A stretch of 64,000 nucleotides of DNA from UBA10649 sp965227045 (GCA_965227045.1 OZ245718.1:620001-684000), one strand, 5' to 3'. Numbered from the stretch's first letter, positions 11,433 through 20,620 are shown. A program made the numbers and translations. The notes: generated by a model from the letters alone, not told the origin.

Positions 11433-12506
11433 TTAGCTCTTGCCTCGACGAGAACGAGGCTTCCGCCTGGGCTGCTGACGTACACCGGGATCCGTCAGCG
11501 TCGTCACGGCGCCAGCCTCGCCCGAAACAGGCGCGGCCTTGGACTGCTTGCGCCGCGCTGCGACGCGAGCCGCGAGCGACTTCATCTCCGGCTGCTGCTC
11601 CTTGAGCTGAGCCAGGAACGGCGTGGCGATGAAGATCGACGAGTACGCGCCCACGGCCATGCCGACGGCGAGTGCCACTGCGAGATCCAGGAGCGTGCCC
11701 GCACCGAGCAGTCCCGCACCGACGATGATGATCGCCAGCACCGGCAGCAGTGCCACGATCGAGGTGTTGATGGACCGCACCAGTGTCTGGTTGACCGCGA
11801 GGTTGGCCGCCTCGCCGTAGGTCATCACGGACTGGCCGGCGATTCCGCGGGTGTTCTCCTTGACCTTGTCGAACACCACGACGGTGTCGTAAAGCGAATA
11901 GCCCAAGATCGTCAAGAGGCCGATGACTGTCGCCGGCGTCACCTGCAGACCAGTCAACGCGTAGATGCCGATGGTGATGACCAGGTCGTGCAGCAGGGCA
12001 ACAAGTGCCGCGACGGCCATTCGCCACTCGAAGTAGATGGACAAGAAGACGCTGACGAGGATGAGGAAGACGATCAGGCCCTGGAAGGCCTTCTTCGAGA
12101 TCTCCGCTCCCCAGGTGGGACCGACGACTTGGACCTTGATGTCGTCGACACTGACGCCGCATGCCGCGGAGAGGTCCTTGGCAACCTGGACGCTCTGAGC
12201 CGGCGTCAGCGATTCGGTCTGGACCCCGATGGTGCCGCTCGCCGTCTGCGTGACGATCGACTGGCCGCCGGTTGCTGCATCGGCAACCTCGCGAGCCTGC
12301 TCGATGCTGCATGTGGCGTTGGGGAGGGTGAACTCCGCGCCGCCGCGGAACTCGATGCCGAAGTTCAGTCCGCGGAAGAGCACTGCACCGACGCACACGA
12401 GCAGGATCACTGCCGAGATGACGTACCAGCGCTTGCGTCGGCCGACGAAGTCGATCGACACCTCACCCTCGTACAGGCGATGCCCAAGGTTCCTGACACT
12501 GCTCAT
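11433..12506 (-). CDS. secF: Protein translocase subunit SecF
   Basis: An RND-family inner-membrane subunit that works with SecD to use proton motive force for late steps of Sec export. It has 357 residues. The first helix is near residues 30-48 and the periplasmic region follows with FGIEFRGGAEF (the D1 motif). Five more helices follow, including VFLSIYFEWRMAVAALVALLHDLVIT and the conserved GYSLYDTVVVFDKVKEN. The C-terminal tail is basic. The ATG overlaps the secD stop (ATGA). Confidence 0.97.
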   Translation of the reverse strand: MSSVRNLGHRLYEGEVSIDFVGRRKRWYVISAVILLVCVGAVLFRGLNFGIEFRGGAEFTLPNATCSIEQAREVADAATGGQSIVTQTASGTIGVQTESLTPAQSVQVAKDLSAACGVSVDDIKVQVVGPTWGAEISKKAFQGLIVFLILVSVFLSIYFEWRMAVAALVALLHDLVITIGIYALTGLQVTPATVIGLLTILGYSLYDTVVVFDKVKENTRGIAGQSVMTYGEAANLAVNQTLVRSINTSIVALLPVLAIIIVGAGLLGAGTLLDLAVALAVGMAVGAYSSIFIATPFLAQLKEQQPEMKSLAARVAARRKQSKAAPVSGEAGAVTTLTDPGVRQQPRRKPRSRRGKS

Positions 12507-14242
12507 GACGAGGCCTCCTGCTTCGGGGTGCGAGGTTTCGCCTTGCTGGTCCTCGAGCCAGAACCTGCCTCACCGATGTGCGTGGACTTCAGCCCGGTCC
12601 ATCGCGAGCCCTTCTGCATCCACGACGAGCGACCGAGCAGCACGACCAGCGGATGGGTGAAGCAGAACGCGACGAGCACGTCGATGATCGTCGTGAGTCC
12701 GAGGACGAATGCGAACCCGCGGACGCTTCCGACCGACAGTACGTACAGCACGATCGCCGCGAGCAGGGATACGAAGTCGGCGGCGAGCAGTGTGCGGCGC
12801 GCGCGGACCCAGCCGGTGTCGCAGGCGACCCGCAGAGACCTTCCCTCGCGGATCTCGTCTCGTATTCGCTCGAAGTAGACGATGAAGGAGTCCGCGGTGA
12901 TGCCGATCGCGACGATCGCTCCTGCCACGCCAGCTAGAGACAGGGTGAGCCCGATTGTCTTGCTCAGGATCACGAAGGCGAGGTAGCTGATGCCTGCGGC
13001 GATTGCCAGCGAGACGACCGCCACGACACCGAGGGCTCGGTAGTAGAGCAGCAGGTAGATCATGACCAGCGCGAGGCCCAGCAGTCCGGCGATGATGCCC
13101 GCGCGCAACTGGTCATTTCCGACGGTCGGCGAGACGGTTGTGATGTCGACGGGCTCGAGGGTGACGGGCAGCGCGCCGTACTTCAGCACGTTGGCGAGGT
13201 CCTTGGCCTCCTGCTGAGTGAAGTTGCCCTCGATCTGCGCCTGGCCCCCGAGGATCGGCTCGTTGAAGCGAGGCGCGGACTCCACGACTCCGTCGAGCAC
13301 GATTGCGAAGGCGTTGCACGGATTGGCGCCCGCCGTACCGCACTCGGGAAGAGCGGACAACTTCGTCGACGCGTCAGCGAGTGCTGCGGCACCCTCGCTG
13401 TCGAACTCCAGCGACACGACCCAGCCAATGCCGTTGGTCGGCAGCTGCGCCGTAGCGCCGGTGACGTTGGTGCCGCGAATGAAGGCGGGTTCGAGGTTGT
13501 ACTTCGCCTGGCCCGAGCTCTCGCACGTGCCGAGCCACTTGGCCGGGTCATCGGGACGTCCGCCGGTGTAGTTGACCGGAAGCGTGCAGTCCAGTGCCGC
13601 GATCTGCTGCTGGAACTCCTCTGAGTTCGAGTCGGACTGGATGAGCGGTGCCGCCTCGTCGGTGGCTGTCGGGCTGGGAGTGGGCGAGGGCGTCGCCTCG
13701 GCGCTTGCCTGCGCGGACGCGCTCGGTGCCGCCGCGTCGCTGGTGCTCGGTGACGCGCTGGGCGACGGGGTGGCCGAGGGAGAGCCGCTCGCGGCTGAAT
13801 CTGACGGCGATGGGCTGGGCGTCGCGGTCACGGCGCTGGGGTCGGCCGCGGGGTTGTAGATGCCCCACACCGGACGGAAGTCGAGCAGGGCAGTGCGCTG
13901 CACCAGTTCGACGACGCGGTCCTGGTTCACTCCCGGGACCGACACGACGATGACTGCGCCGTCACCGGTGCCCTGGGTCGTGACCTCGGCTTCGGAGACG
14001 CCCAGCCCGTCGACGCGCTGGCGGATGATCGACACGGTCTGCTCGAGCTGCTCGTCGGTAACGGAGGTGCCCTCGGTGACCGAGGTCGGCTGCAGGATGA
14101 CCTGGGTACCGCCTTGGAGGTCCAGTCCGAGCTTGATCGTCGTCTCGGTACCGGGCCAGAACGCCCACGTTGCCATCGCAATGATGATGGCCGTCAGCAA
14201 GACGAGCAGCCGGGCGGGCCGACTGGTGGGCGTTGGCGCCAC
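12503..14242 (-). CDS. secD: Protein translocase subunit SecD
   Basis: The partner of SecF, 579 residues with six predicted helices. The first is near residues 10-30, followed by KLGLDLQGGTQVILQ, the SecD D1 motif. RQRVDGLGVSEAEV and the membrane block starting near LRAGIIAGLLGLALVMIY are typical. The periplasmic domain carries a low-complexity Ser/Pro/Ala/Thr-rich insert of about 65 residues (about 145-205) before QQQIAALDC; such linkers occur in actinobacterial SecD. The GTG start at 14242 is preceded by AAGGAG. It is in an operon with secF, apt and relA. Confidence 0.97.
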   Translation of the reverse strand: MAPTPTSRPARLLVLLTAIIIAMATWAFWPGTETTIKLGLDLQGGTQVILQPTSVTEGTSVTDEQLEQTVSIIRQRVDGLGVSEAEVTTQGTGDGAVIVVSVPGVNQDRVVELVQRTALLDFRPVWGIYNPAADPSAVTATPSPSPSDSAASGSPSATPSPSASPSTSDAAAPSASAQASAEATPSPTPSPTATDEAAPLIQSDSNSEEFQQQIAALDCTLPVNYTGGRPDDPAKWLGTCESSGQAKYNLEPAFIRGTNVTGATAQLPTNGIGWVVSLEFDSEGAAALADASTKLSALPECGTAGANPCNAFAIVLDGVVESAPRFNEPILGGQAQIEGNFTQQEAKDLANVLKYGALPVTLEPVDITTVSPTVGNDQLRAGIIAGLLGLALVMIYLLLYYRALGVVAVVSLAIAAGISYLAFVILSKTIGLTLSLAGVAGAIVAIGITADSFIVYFERIRDEIREGRSLRVACDTGWVRARRTLLAADFVSLLAAIVLYVLSVGSVRGFAFVLGLTTIIDVLVAFCFTHPLVVLLGRSSWMQKGSRWTGLKSTHIGEAGSGSRTSKAKPRTPKQEASS

Positions 14243-14302
14243 GGTTCTCCTTAGCAGGGCAAGAATGTGAGATCAGGCGCCGTCAGCGGCGCCCGAGCCG
14301 GG

Positions 14303-14578
14303 TCAGTCTACGGGGGCGTCCTTCACCACGACGCGCGCAACAGCCGCGGGGAGGATTCGCATGACGACGCCGGGGGCGATCTCCATGCCGATCTCCTCGT
14401 CCGTCACCGTGACGACCGTACCGAAAACTCCGGCCGTGGTCATGACCTCGGCACCGGGCACCAGGGTCGAGGCCATCTGCTGCTGGGCCTGCTGGCGCTT
14501 CTTTCCCGGACGGATGATGAGCATGTAGAACGCGGCTCCGGCGAGCACGATGAACAGCAGGGTAGGCAGATTCTCCAC
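14303..14578 (-). CDS. yajC: Preprotein translocase subunit YajC
   Basis: A small single-span membrane protein (about 91 residues) that accompanies SecDF. The helix LLFIVLAGAAFYMLIIRP is followed by the basic KKRQQAQQQM and the conserved VTTAGVFGTVVTVTDEEIGMEI-type beta region, which is characteristic of YajC. A GTG at 14578 with GGAG 8 nt upstream is preferred to the TTG at 14608. It lies 60 bp upstream of secD on the same strand. Confidence 0.93.
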   Translation of the reverse strand: MENLPTLLFIVLAGAAFYMLIIRPGKKRQQAQQQMASTLVPGAEVMTTAGVFGTVVTVTDEEIGMEIAPGVVMRILPAAVARVVVKDAPVD

Positions 14579-14656
14579 GCGAGTGTCTCCAAGGGTGTGG
14601 GGCGTCAACGTGCAGGAAATGAGGCTACTGCAACGACATTGGGGTGGTGCGGTCGG

Positions 14657-15694
14657 CTACTCGAGCTCCAGCGCCTGCTGTGCACCAAAGGCGCCGACCG
14701 GGGGAACCAGTCCAGCATGCCGCCACGCGGCCGCCGTGGCCATCCGCCCCCTGGGTGTGCGCAGGAGCATCCCGAGGCGCACGAGGAAGGGTTCGGACAC
14801 CGTCTCGATCGTCTCCGGTTCCTCACCCACAGCCACGGCAAGCGTGGACAGTCCGACCGGTCCCCCGCCGAACCTCTTCACAAGCGCGTCGAGCACCGCC
14901 TGGTCGATGCGGTCGAGCCCGAGGGCGTCGACTTCGTACAGCTCCAGGGCGGCGCGGGCGCTGGCCTGGCTCACGACGCCGTCGCCGTGGATCTGCGCCC
15001 AGTCCCGGACCCGGCGCAGCAGCCGGTTGGCGATACGTGGCGTGCCACGGCAGCGACCGGCGATCTCGGCCACCCCCTCGGCGTCGACGGGGACGGCTAG
15101 CAGGCCCGCGGACCTGGCGATGATGACCTCGAGGTCGGCCGCATCGTAGAAGTCAAGGTGGGCAGTGAACCCGAAACGGTCGCGCAGGGGACTGGGCAGC
15201 AGTCCGGCACGAGTCGTGGCCCCAACCAGCGTGAATGGCTCGATGTCGAGCGGGATCGCCGTCGCGCCGGGCCCTTTCCCGACGACGACGTCGACCCGGA
15301 AGTCCTCCATCGCCAGATAAAGCAGTTCCTCGGCAGCGCGCGCCGTGCGATGGATCTCGTCGACGAAGAGCACCTCTCCGGGCTGCAGGCTGGCGAGCAC
15401 GGCGGCTAGGTCCCCTGCGTGCTGGAGGGCCGGACCCGAGGTCAGGCGCAGCGGGGCACCCATCTCGGTGGCGATGATGCTGGCCAGCGTGGTCTTGCCC
15501 AGGCCCGGAGGACCGCTCAGCAGCACATGGTCGGCGGGACGACTGCGGCGGCTGGCGGCTTCGAGTACGAGGCCCAGCTGCGATTTCACACGGTCCTGGC
15601 CGATGAACTCCGCGAGGGTCGTGGGCCGAAGAGCCCCCTCGACCACCGCATCGTCGGGGTCTGGCTCAGCGTTGAGGGCGCCGTCGTGGGCCAT
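14657..15694 (-). CDS. ruvB: Holliday junction branch migration helicase RuvB
   Basis: The AAA+ motor of the RuvABC resolvasome, 345 residues. Walker A is GPPGLGKTTLA, Walker B is LFVDEIHR, and the presensor hairpin region includes PFTLVGATTRAGLL. The RuvB arginine-finger segment PLRDRFGF and the C-terminal winged-helix domain (from about residue 260) are present. The ATG start lies 2 nt after the ruvA stop. It is expected to be SOS-induced with ruvC and ruvA from the LexA box at 16845. Confidence 0.98.
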   Translation of the reverse strand: MAHDGALNAEPDPDDAVVEGALRPTTLAEFIGQDRVKSQLGLVLEAASRRSRPADHVLLSGPPGLGKTTLASIIATEMGAPLRLTSGPALQHAGDLAAVLASLQPGEVLFVDEIHRTARAAEELLYLAMEDFRVDVVVGKGPGATAIPLDIEPFTLVGATTRAGLLPSPLRDRFGFTAHLDFYDAADLEVIIARSAGLLAVPVDAEGVAEIAGRCRGTPRIANRLLRRVRDWAQIHGDGVVSQASARAALELYEVDALGLDRIDQAVLDALVKRFGGGPVGLSTLAVAVGEEPETIETVSEPFLVRLGMLLRTPRGRMATAAAWRHAGLVPPVGAFGAQQALELE

Positions 15695-15696
15695 GG

Positions 15697-16314
15697 TCAG
15701 GACCGGTCCAACGTGCGGAGCGCGGCCTTCAGCAGGGCGCTGATATCGGCACTGCCGCCGGCGGCGGTCGCCGCGGCCGCCGCAGCGGGATCAATGGCGG
15801 CTACGGCCTGCTCGGCCTCGCGGGCGCTCCATCCCAACGAGGTCAGGCCCGCCTCGACGGAGGCCCGCCAGCCTGCAGCCGAGGGTCCGGACGAGGGGCT
15901 CAGGGACGGACTAGGCGGGCCGAGTCTGTCGCCGAGTTCGAGGATCAGGCGCTGCGCGCCCTTGCGGCCGATGCCGGAGACCTTCATGAGCGCGGCCTCG
16001 TCGCCCGTCGCCACCGCTCGGCGCAGGTCATCCGGCGCCAGTGACTCCAGCAGGGCCAGGGCAATGCGCGGACCGATGCCGGACACCGTCTGTGTCTGCT
16101 CGAAAGTGGCCCGCTCGTCGGCGTCGAGGAACCCGTAGAGAGTCCAGCCGTCCTCGCGCACGACCATGCTCGTCATGAGTTCGATGTGCTCGCCGTGGCG
16201 CACGGTGCGTGCGGTGGCCGGCGTGCATGTCACGGAAACGCCCACCGCGCCCAGATCGACGACGAGCCGGTCGACACCCGCGGACGCAACAGTTCCTCGA
16301 ACGAAGGAGATCAC
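15697..16314 (-). CDS. ruvA: Holliday junction-binding protein RuvA
   Basis: The tetrameric junction-binding subunit, 205 residues. It has an N-terminal OB fold (ISFVRGTVASAGVDRLVVDLG) and two helix-hairpin-helix motifs (SGIGPRIALALL and SGIGRKGAQRLILEL). After a Ser/Pro-rich linker, the C-terminal domain III (LGWSAREAEQAVAAI) contacts RuvB. The GTG start at 16314 overlaps the ruvC stop (GTGA). A longer in-frame extension lies within ruvC and is rejected. Confidence 0.97.
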   Translation of the reverse strand: MISFVRGTVASAGVDRLVVDLGAVGVSVTCTPATARTVRHGEHIELMTSMVVREDGWTLYGFLDADERATFEQTQTVSGIGPRIALALLESLAPDDLRRAVATGDEAALMKVSGIGRKGAQRLILELGDRLGPPSPSLSPSSGPSAAGWRASVEAGLTSLGWSAREAEQAVAAIDPAAAAAATAAGGSADISALLKAALRTLDRS

Positions 16315-16823
16315 CGGGCCGCCGCCACGGCTCGCGCGAGCCGGCGCTGTCCCTCGCCACGCCACAGTTGGCAGATCGCGATGGCGACCGCGTCGGCCGC
16401 GTCAGCGGGTTTCGGCGGCCCGGGAAGGCGCAGGATGCGGACCACCATCGACGTGACCTGGGCCTTGTCGGCACGCCCGTTGCCGGTGACCGCGGCCTTG
16501 ACCTCGGTCGGAGTGTGGAGGGCCACGGGAATCCCGCGCTGGCCGGCCAGCAACAGGCCCATGGCCGCCGCCTGCGCCGTGGCCATGGCCGTGCGGACGT
16601 TGTGCTGGCTGAAGACCCGCTCGATGGCGATCGCGTCTGGACTGAACTCCGCGATCAGCGCGGACAGCCCTGCCTCCACTGCTGTGAGGCGGAGCTCGAT
16701 CGCGACATCGGGGTCGGTGCGGATGACGCCGATGTGGGCGGCGGTCAGTGTCTGGCCGGGGCCGCCGTCGATCACGGCGACTCCGCAGCGCGTGAGTCCC
16801 GGGTCGATGCCAAGGACCCGCAC
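16311..16823 (-). CDS. ruvC: Holliday junction resolvase RuvC
   Basis: The endonuclease that cleaves Holliday junctions, 170 residues. The RNase H-like catalytic core is visible with the first Asp in VLGIDPGLTRCG, the Glu in AIERVFSQHN, and the C-terminal acidic pair near PADAADAVAIAIC. Start GTG 16823. It is the first gene of a ruvCAB operon, and the LexA-type palindrome at 16845-16864 lies 22 bp upstream of the start. Confidence 0.97.
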   Translation of the reverse strand: MRVLGIDPGLTRCGVAVIDGGPGQTLTAAHIGVIRTDPDVAIELRLTAVEAGLSALIAEFSPDAIAIERVFSQHNVRTAMATAQAAAMGLLLAGQRGIPVALHTPTEVKAAVTGNGRADKAQVTSMVVRILRLPGPPKPADAADAVAIAICQLWRGEGQRRLARAVAAAR

Positions 16824-16844
16824 TGGCCACTCCCGTCGTCATCC

Positions 16845-16864
16845 ATCCGAACACGTGTTCGGAT
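16845..16864. promoter_or_regulatory. LexA SOS box upstream of ruvCAB
   Basis: A perfect 20-bp palindrome with core CGAACacgtGTTCG. This matches the actinobacterial/Gram-positive LexA operator form CGAAC-N4-GTTCG. It sits between the end of the WS/DGAT gene and ruvC, 22 bp upstream of the ruvC GTG, where LexA would repress ruvCAB. Confidence 0.9.
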
Positions 16865-16886
16865 AGCAGGCTAACGGCTGGGTACG

Positions 16887-18338
16887 TCAGTCCTCGGGAA
16901 GCGTGTCCTCGAGCGCGCGCGTGTCGCCATATCGATCGGCGCTACCAACTGCTGCTCCCGTGACCGAGGCGAAGCCGCCACGGATGTCATCCACGAGTGC
17001 GTCGAGGTCGCCGACGGCCCGGTCATCGGCCGACATGCCCACGTAGGCAACACCGTCGTAGGTGACCATCGTGATGTTCACCGCTGCGCCGATCGTGGCC
17101 ACCAGCGGGTAGCAGGCGACCATTCGGGAGCCGGCCAGGTACAGCGGAACGGGCGGGCCCGGCACGTTGCTCGTGGTCACGTCGGACGCCTGCGCGGCCT
17201 GGGCGAGCATCGGTACCGGCACCAGCCACGAGACCTCGGCGAGCGGGTCGGTGAGCCGGATCGCCGGCTCGGCCTTCCAGCGCGCCACCAGGTCGTGCGC
17301 CGCCTGCATGTGCTCGGTCATCGTCAGCCCCGCGATGGGCAGCGGAAAGCGCGCGATGCTCACGGAGTTCGAGACCCGCGCGGTGCGATCCCCCGCATCG
17401 CCGCGGGTACTGATCGGCACGTTCACGCGCAACGAGTCGACGAGCACGCCGTGCCGTTGGTGATATGCATCAAGTCCTGCGGCAACCGCAGCCATGAAGC
17501 AGTCGTTGACGCTGAAGCCGTTGTCGCGCGCCACATCCCGCAGGCCAGCGAACGGCATGTCGAAGGCCGCGAACCGGTAGGTGGTCCCCCGCCCGGACAA
17601 GACAGGAGACAACGGCCCGTCGGGCATCGCAGCCATCCTGCCGATCGACGAGACCGTCTCCCACGCCTTCGCCCACGTCACTGCGGTCTCCGTCACGGTC
17701 CCGCGCGCGAAGTCGATCGCTCCCCTGACCGTCGACACCGCGAGGTCAGTCCCCCGTCGCAGGTTGTCTGCGAGGTTGGCGAGCGTGACGTCCCGAAGGC
17801 CGACGTCCTCCGCGTGCGGCGCGTCCGGAGGCGCCGCCTCGTCGGGATCGGCATCAGGCCCGAACTCGAAGAGGGACAGTCCAATCATGACCGTCGCGTG
17901 TCCGTCGGCGATCGAGTGATGCAACTTCAGCAGGAAGGCGGCCTGGCCTTCGGGCAGTCCCTCGACGAATGCGGCCTCCCACAACGGGCGGTTGGCATCG
18001 AAGTCGGTCAGGCTCATCCGGCGGGCATCGTCCAGCAGGCCGCGCCAGCCAGCGCCCTCGGGCAGCCGGTACCGCCGCAGGTGGAAGTCGAGATCGAAGT
18101 CCGGGTCAACGGCAAGACGCGGCGCAGAGAAGGCAAGCGCGCCGTAGAGCGGACGCATGCGAAGCGCGGGGACGAACAGGCTGAGTCGCTCGATGCGCGC
18201 CCGCAGGCGTTGCCAGTCCGGCGCGCTGTCAAGAACGGTCAGGGCGATGACGGTCGAGCGCATCGTCGGATCACCGCTTGCGGTGCGGAACGTCGCGGCG
18301 TCCCACCCGCGCATCTGCGTGCCGACGAAGTCGTTCAC
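16887..18338 (-). CDS. Wax ester synthase/diacylglycerol acyltransferase (WS/DGAT family)
   Basis: Members use acyl-CoA to acylate diacylglycerol or fatty alcohols, producing storage lipids. The protein has 483 residues, the typical length. The catalytic motif HHxxxDG is present as LHHSIADGH near residue 145. The family's C-terminal segments are also present: NVPGPPVPLYLAGSRM, then the ITMVTYDGVAYVGMSAD type. No membrane helix or signal peptide was seen. The GTG start lies 2 nt after the yebC stop, so it appears co-transcribed with yebC. It separates yebC from ruvCAB, which are usually adjacent. Confidence 0.93.
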   Translation of the reverse strand: MNDFVGTQMRGWDAATFRTASGDPTMRSTVIALTVLDSAPDWQRLRARIERLSLFVPALRMRPLYGALAFSAPRLAVDPDFDLDFHLRRYRLPEGAGWRGLLDDARRMSLTDFDANRPLWEAAFVEGLPEGQAAFLLKLHHSIADGHATVMIGLSLFEFGPDADPDEAAPPDAPHAEDVGLRDVTLANLADNLRRGTDLAVSTVRGAIDFARGTVTETAVTWAKAWETVSSIGRMAAMPDGPLSPVLSGRGTTYRFAAFDMPFAGLRDVARDNGFSVNDCFMAAVAAGLDAYHQRHGVLVDSLRVNVPISTRGDAGDRTARVSNSVSIARFPLPIAGLTMTEHMQAAHDLVARWKAEPAIRLTDPLAEVSWLVPVPMLAQAAQASDVTTSNVPGPPVPLYLAGSRMVACYPLVATIGAAVNITMVTYDGVAYVGMSADDRAVGDLDALVDDIRGGFASVTGAAVGSADRYGDTRALEDTLPED

Positions 18339-18340
18339 GC

Positions 18341-19093
18341 CTAGCCCACCGCCTCCATGACCTCGTCACTCACGTCGAAGTTCGCGTAGACGTTCTGCAC
18401 GTCGTCGCTGTCCTCGAGTGCCTCGATCAGGCGGAACACCTTCAGCGCTCCCTCCTCGTCCAACTCGACGCTGACGCTGGGCAGGAACGTCGCATCGGCC
18501 GAGTCGTAGTCGATACCGGAGGCCTGCAGTGCCGTTCGAACGAAAACCAGATCACCTGCCTCGCTGACGACTTCGAAGGCCTCGCCGAGATCGTTGACGT
18601 CCTCGGCGCCCGCATCGAGGACGGCCGCGAGGATTGAGTCTTCGTCAAGGCCCGGAGCCTTGGGGACGATGACAACGCCCTTGCGCGTGAACATGTACGA
18701 CACCGATCCCGGGTCGGCCATGGAGCCGCCGTTACGGGTCATCGCCACACGCACGTCGGACGCGGCACGGTTGCGGTTGTCGGTAAGGCACTCGACAAGC
18801 ACTGCGACGCCGCTGGGGCCGTATCCCTCGTACATGATCGTCTGCCAGTCAGAACCGCCAGCCTCAGCACCCGAACCACGCTTAACCGCCCGCTCGATGT
18901 TCTCCAGCGGAACCGAGTTCTTGCGCGCCTTCTGGATCGCGTCGTACAGGGTGGGGTTGCCATCGGTGTCGCCACCGCCCAGGCGCGCGGCGACCTCGAT
19001 TCCCTTGATCAGGCGCGCGAAGAGCTTGCTACGACGGGCGTCGACAACAGCCTTCTTGTGCTTGGTAGTGGCCCATTTGGAGTGGCCGCTCAT
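18341..19093 (-). CDS. yebC: YebC/PmpR family protein (transcription/translation regulator)
   Basis: A 250-residue cytoplasmic protein starting with the family hallmark MSGHSKWATTKHKKA. The other conserved blocks VPLENIERAVKRGSG, YEGYGPSGVAVLVE and the acidic C-terminal region are present. Family members have been described as DNA-binding regulators and, more recently, as helpers of translation through difficult proline stretches. The ATG start is preceded by GAGGGAG. It lies 14 bp downstream of pdxT on the same strand. Confidence 0.96.
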   Translation of the reverse strand: MSGHSKWATTKHKKAVVDARRSKLFARLIKGIEVAARLGGGDTDGNPTLYDAIQKARKNSVPLENIERAVKRGSGAEAGGSDWQTIMYEGYGPSGVAVLVECLTDNRNRAASDVRVAMTRNGGSMADPGSVSYMFTRKGVVIVPKAPGLDEDSILAAVLDAGAEDVNDLGEAFEVVSEAGDLVFVRTALQASGIDYDSADATFLPSVSVELDEEGALKVFRLIEALEDSDDVQNVYANFDVSDEVMEAVG

Positions 19094-19106
19094 TGGTGCT
19101 CCCTCG

Positions 19107-19715
19107 TCATGTCTCGTGCCGTACGCACTCGACGAACATCTGGTGAATCCGGTTGTCGCCGGTCAGTTCTGGGTGGAAGGCGGTCGCCATCAGCCGACCC
19201 TGCCGAACCGCCACGATCGTACCGTCGGCCTCCTCGCTGCGGACCCTTGCGAGAATCTCCACCTCTGCGCCAACGGAATCAACGCGTGGTGCACGGATGA
19301 AGACGGCCCTGAAGGGCTGGGCGCCGAGTCCCGAAACGTCCAGGTCGGCCTCGAATGAGTCAACCTGCCTTCCGAAGGCATTTCGGCGGACGACCACGTC
19401 GAGTCCGCCGATGAACTCCTGGTCGGGCCGGGCGTCGGTGACCGAGTCCGCGAGCATGATCATGCCCGCACACGAGCCGTACATCGGCATTCCGGCGCCA
19501 CGGGCTTCCCGCAGGGGCTCGAGGAAACCGTCGAGGATCGCGAGCTTGGACATCGTCGTCGACTCCCCACCGGGAATGACCAGCCCGTCGATCTCGTCGA
19601 GCGTATGAAGGTGACGGACCGATACGGCGCGTGCTCCAACGGCTTCAAGCGACCTGATGTGCTCGCGCACATCTCCTTGCAGCGCCAGCACCCCGATCGT
19701 CGGGGTTGCCTTCAC
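19107..19715 (-). CDS. pdxT: Pyridoxal 5'-phosphate synthase glutaminase subunit PdxT
   Basis: A class I-like glutamine amidotransferase supplying ammonia to PdxS for de novo PLP synthesis, 202 residues. The IGVLALQGDVREH start, the substrate loop IPGGESTTM, the nucleophile elbow YGSCAGMIM and the catalytic His/Glu region TAFHPELTGD are all intact. The GTG start overlaps the pdxS stop (GTGA), giving translational coupling. Confidence 0.97.
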   Translation of the reverse strand: MKATPTIGVLALQGDVREHIRSLEAVGARAVSVRHLHTLDEIDGLVIPGGESTTMSKLAILDGFLEPLREARGAGMPMYGSCAGMIMLADSVTDARPDQEFIGGLDVVVRRNAFGRQVDSFEADLDVSGLGAQPFRAVFIRAPRVDSVGAEVEILARVRSEEADGTIVAVRQGRLMATAFHPELTGDNRIHQMFVECVRHET

Positions 19716-20620
19716 CAGCCCCGATCCTCCAGGCGATGATGGACGGGAATGTCGGCGACGTTGATGCCGACCATGGCCTCGCCGAGTCCACGGGAGACCT
19801 TGGCGATGATGTCGGGATTGTCGAAGTGGCGGGTGGCCTGCACGATCGCCTGCGCGCGCTTGGACGCGTCCTCGGGCGAGGCCGCGCCGCCGCCGGACTT
19901 GAAGATTCCCGAGCCGACGAAGACACCGTCGGCACCGAGCTGCATCATCATCGCCGCGTCGGCGGGAGTCGCGATACCGCCAGCGGTGAACAGGACCACG
20001 GGAAGGGATCCGCGTTCGGCGACCTCCGCGACGAGGTCATAGGGCGCCTGCAGTTCCTTGGCCGCGACGTACAGCTCGTCCTTGGACATCACGCTGAGCG
20101 CGCGGATCTGGCCGAGGATCTTGCGCATGTGGGTGACCGCGTTGGATACGTCGCCGGTGCCGGCCTCGCCCTTGGAGCGGATCATCGCCGCACCCTCGGT
20201 GATCCTGCGCAGCGCCTCGCCGAGGTTCGTCGACCCGCACACGAACGGAACGGTGAACTGCCACTTGTCGATGTGGTTGGAGTAATCGGCCGGGGTGAGG
20301 ACCTCGGACTCGTCGATGTAGTCCACGCCCAGGGACTGCAGCACCTGCGCCTCGGCGAAGTGGCCGATACGGGCCTTGGCCATCACCGGGATCGAGACCG
20401 CGGCGATGATGCCGTCGATCATGTCCGGGTCGGACATGCGCGAGACGCCGCCTTGAGCGCGGATGTCTGCGGGGACCCGCTCGAGGGCCATGACCGCGAC
20501 CGCGCCAGCGTCCTCGGCGATCTTCGCCTGCTCAGCGGTGACCACGTCCATGATGACGCCGCCCTTGAGCATCTCGGCCATTCCACGCTTAACCCGCAGG
20601 GTTCCGACGGAATCCGACAC
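19712..20620 (-). CDS. pdxS: Pyridoxal 5'-phosphate synthase lyase subunit PdxS
   Basis: A TIM-barrel synthase making PLP from ribose 5-phosphate, glyceraldehyde 3-phosphate and ammonia. It has about 302 residues. The segments RGMAEMLKGGVIMDVV, ARIGHFAEAQVLQ, YIDESEVLTPAD and the phosphate-binding VLFTAGGIATPADAAMMM are diagnostic. I prefer the GTG at 20620 because GGAGG lies 5 nt upstream. A GTG at 20638 would add six residues. The pair pdxST precedes yebC in the leftward transcript. Confidence 0.97.
   Translation of the reverse strand: MSDSVGTLRVKRGMAEMLKGGVIMDVVTAEQAKIAEDAGAVAVMALERVPADIRAQGGVSRMSDPDMIDGIIAAVSIPVMAKARIGHFAEAQVLQSLGVDYIDESEVLTPADYSNHIDKWQFTVPFVCGSTNLGEALRRITEGAAMIRSKGEAGTGDVSNAVTHMRKILGQIRALSVMSKDELYVAAKELQAPYDLVAEVAERGSLPVVLFTAGGIATPADAAMMMQLGADGVFVGSGIFKSGGGAASPEDASKRAQAIVQATRHFDNPDIIAKVSRGLGEAMVGINVADIPVHHRLEDRGW

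Noticed and set aside
11226..12878. 550-residue open frame on the plus strand
   Set aside because: It runs antisense across apt, secF and secD and has no coherent hydrophobicity or motif.
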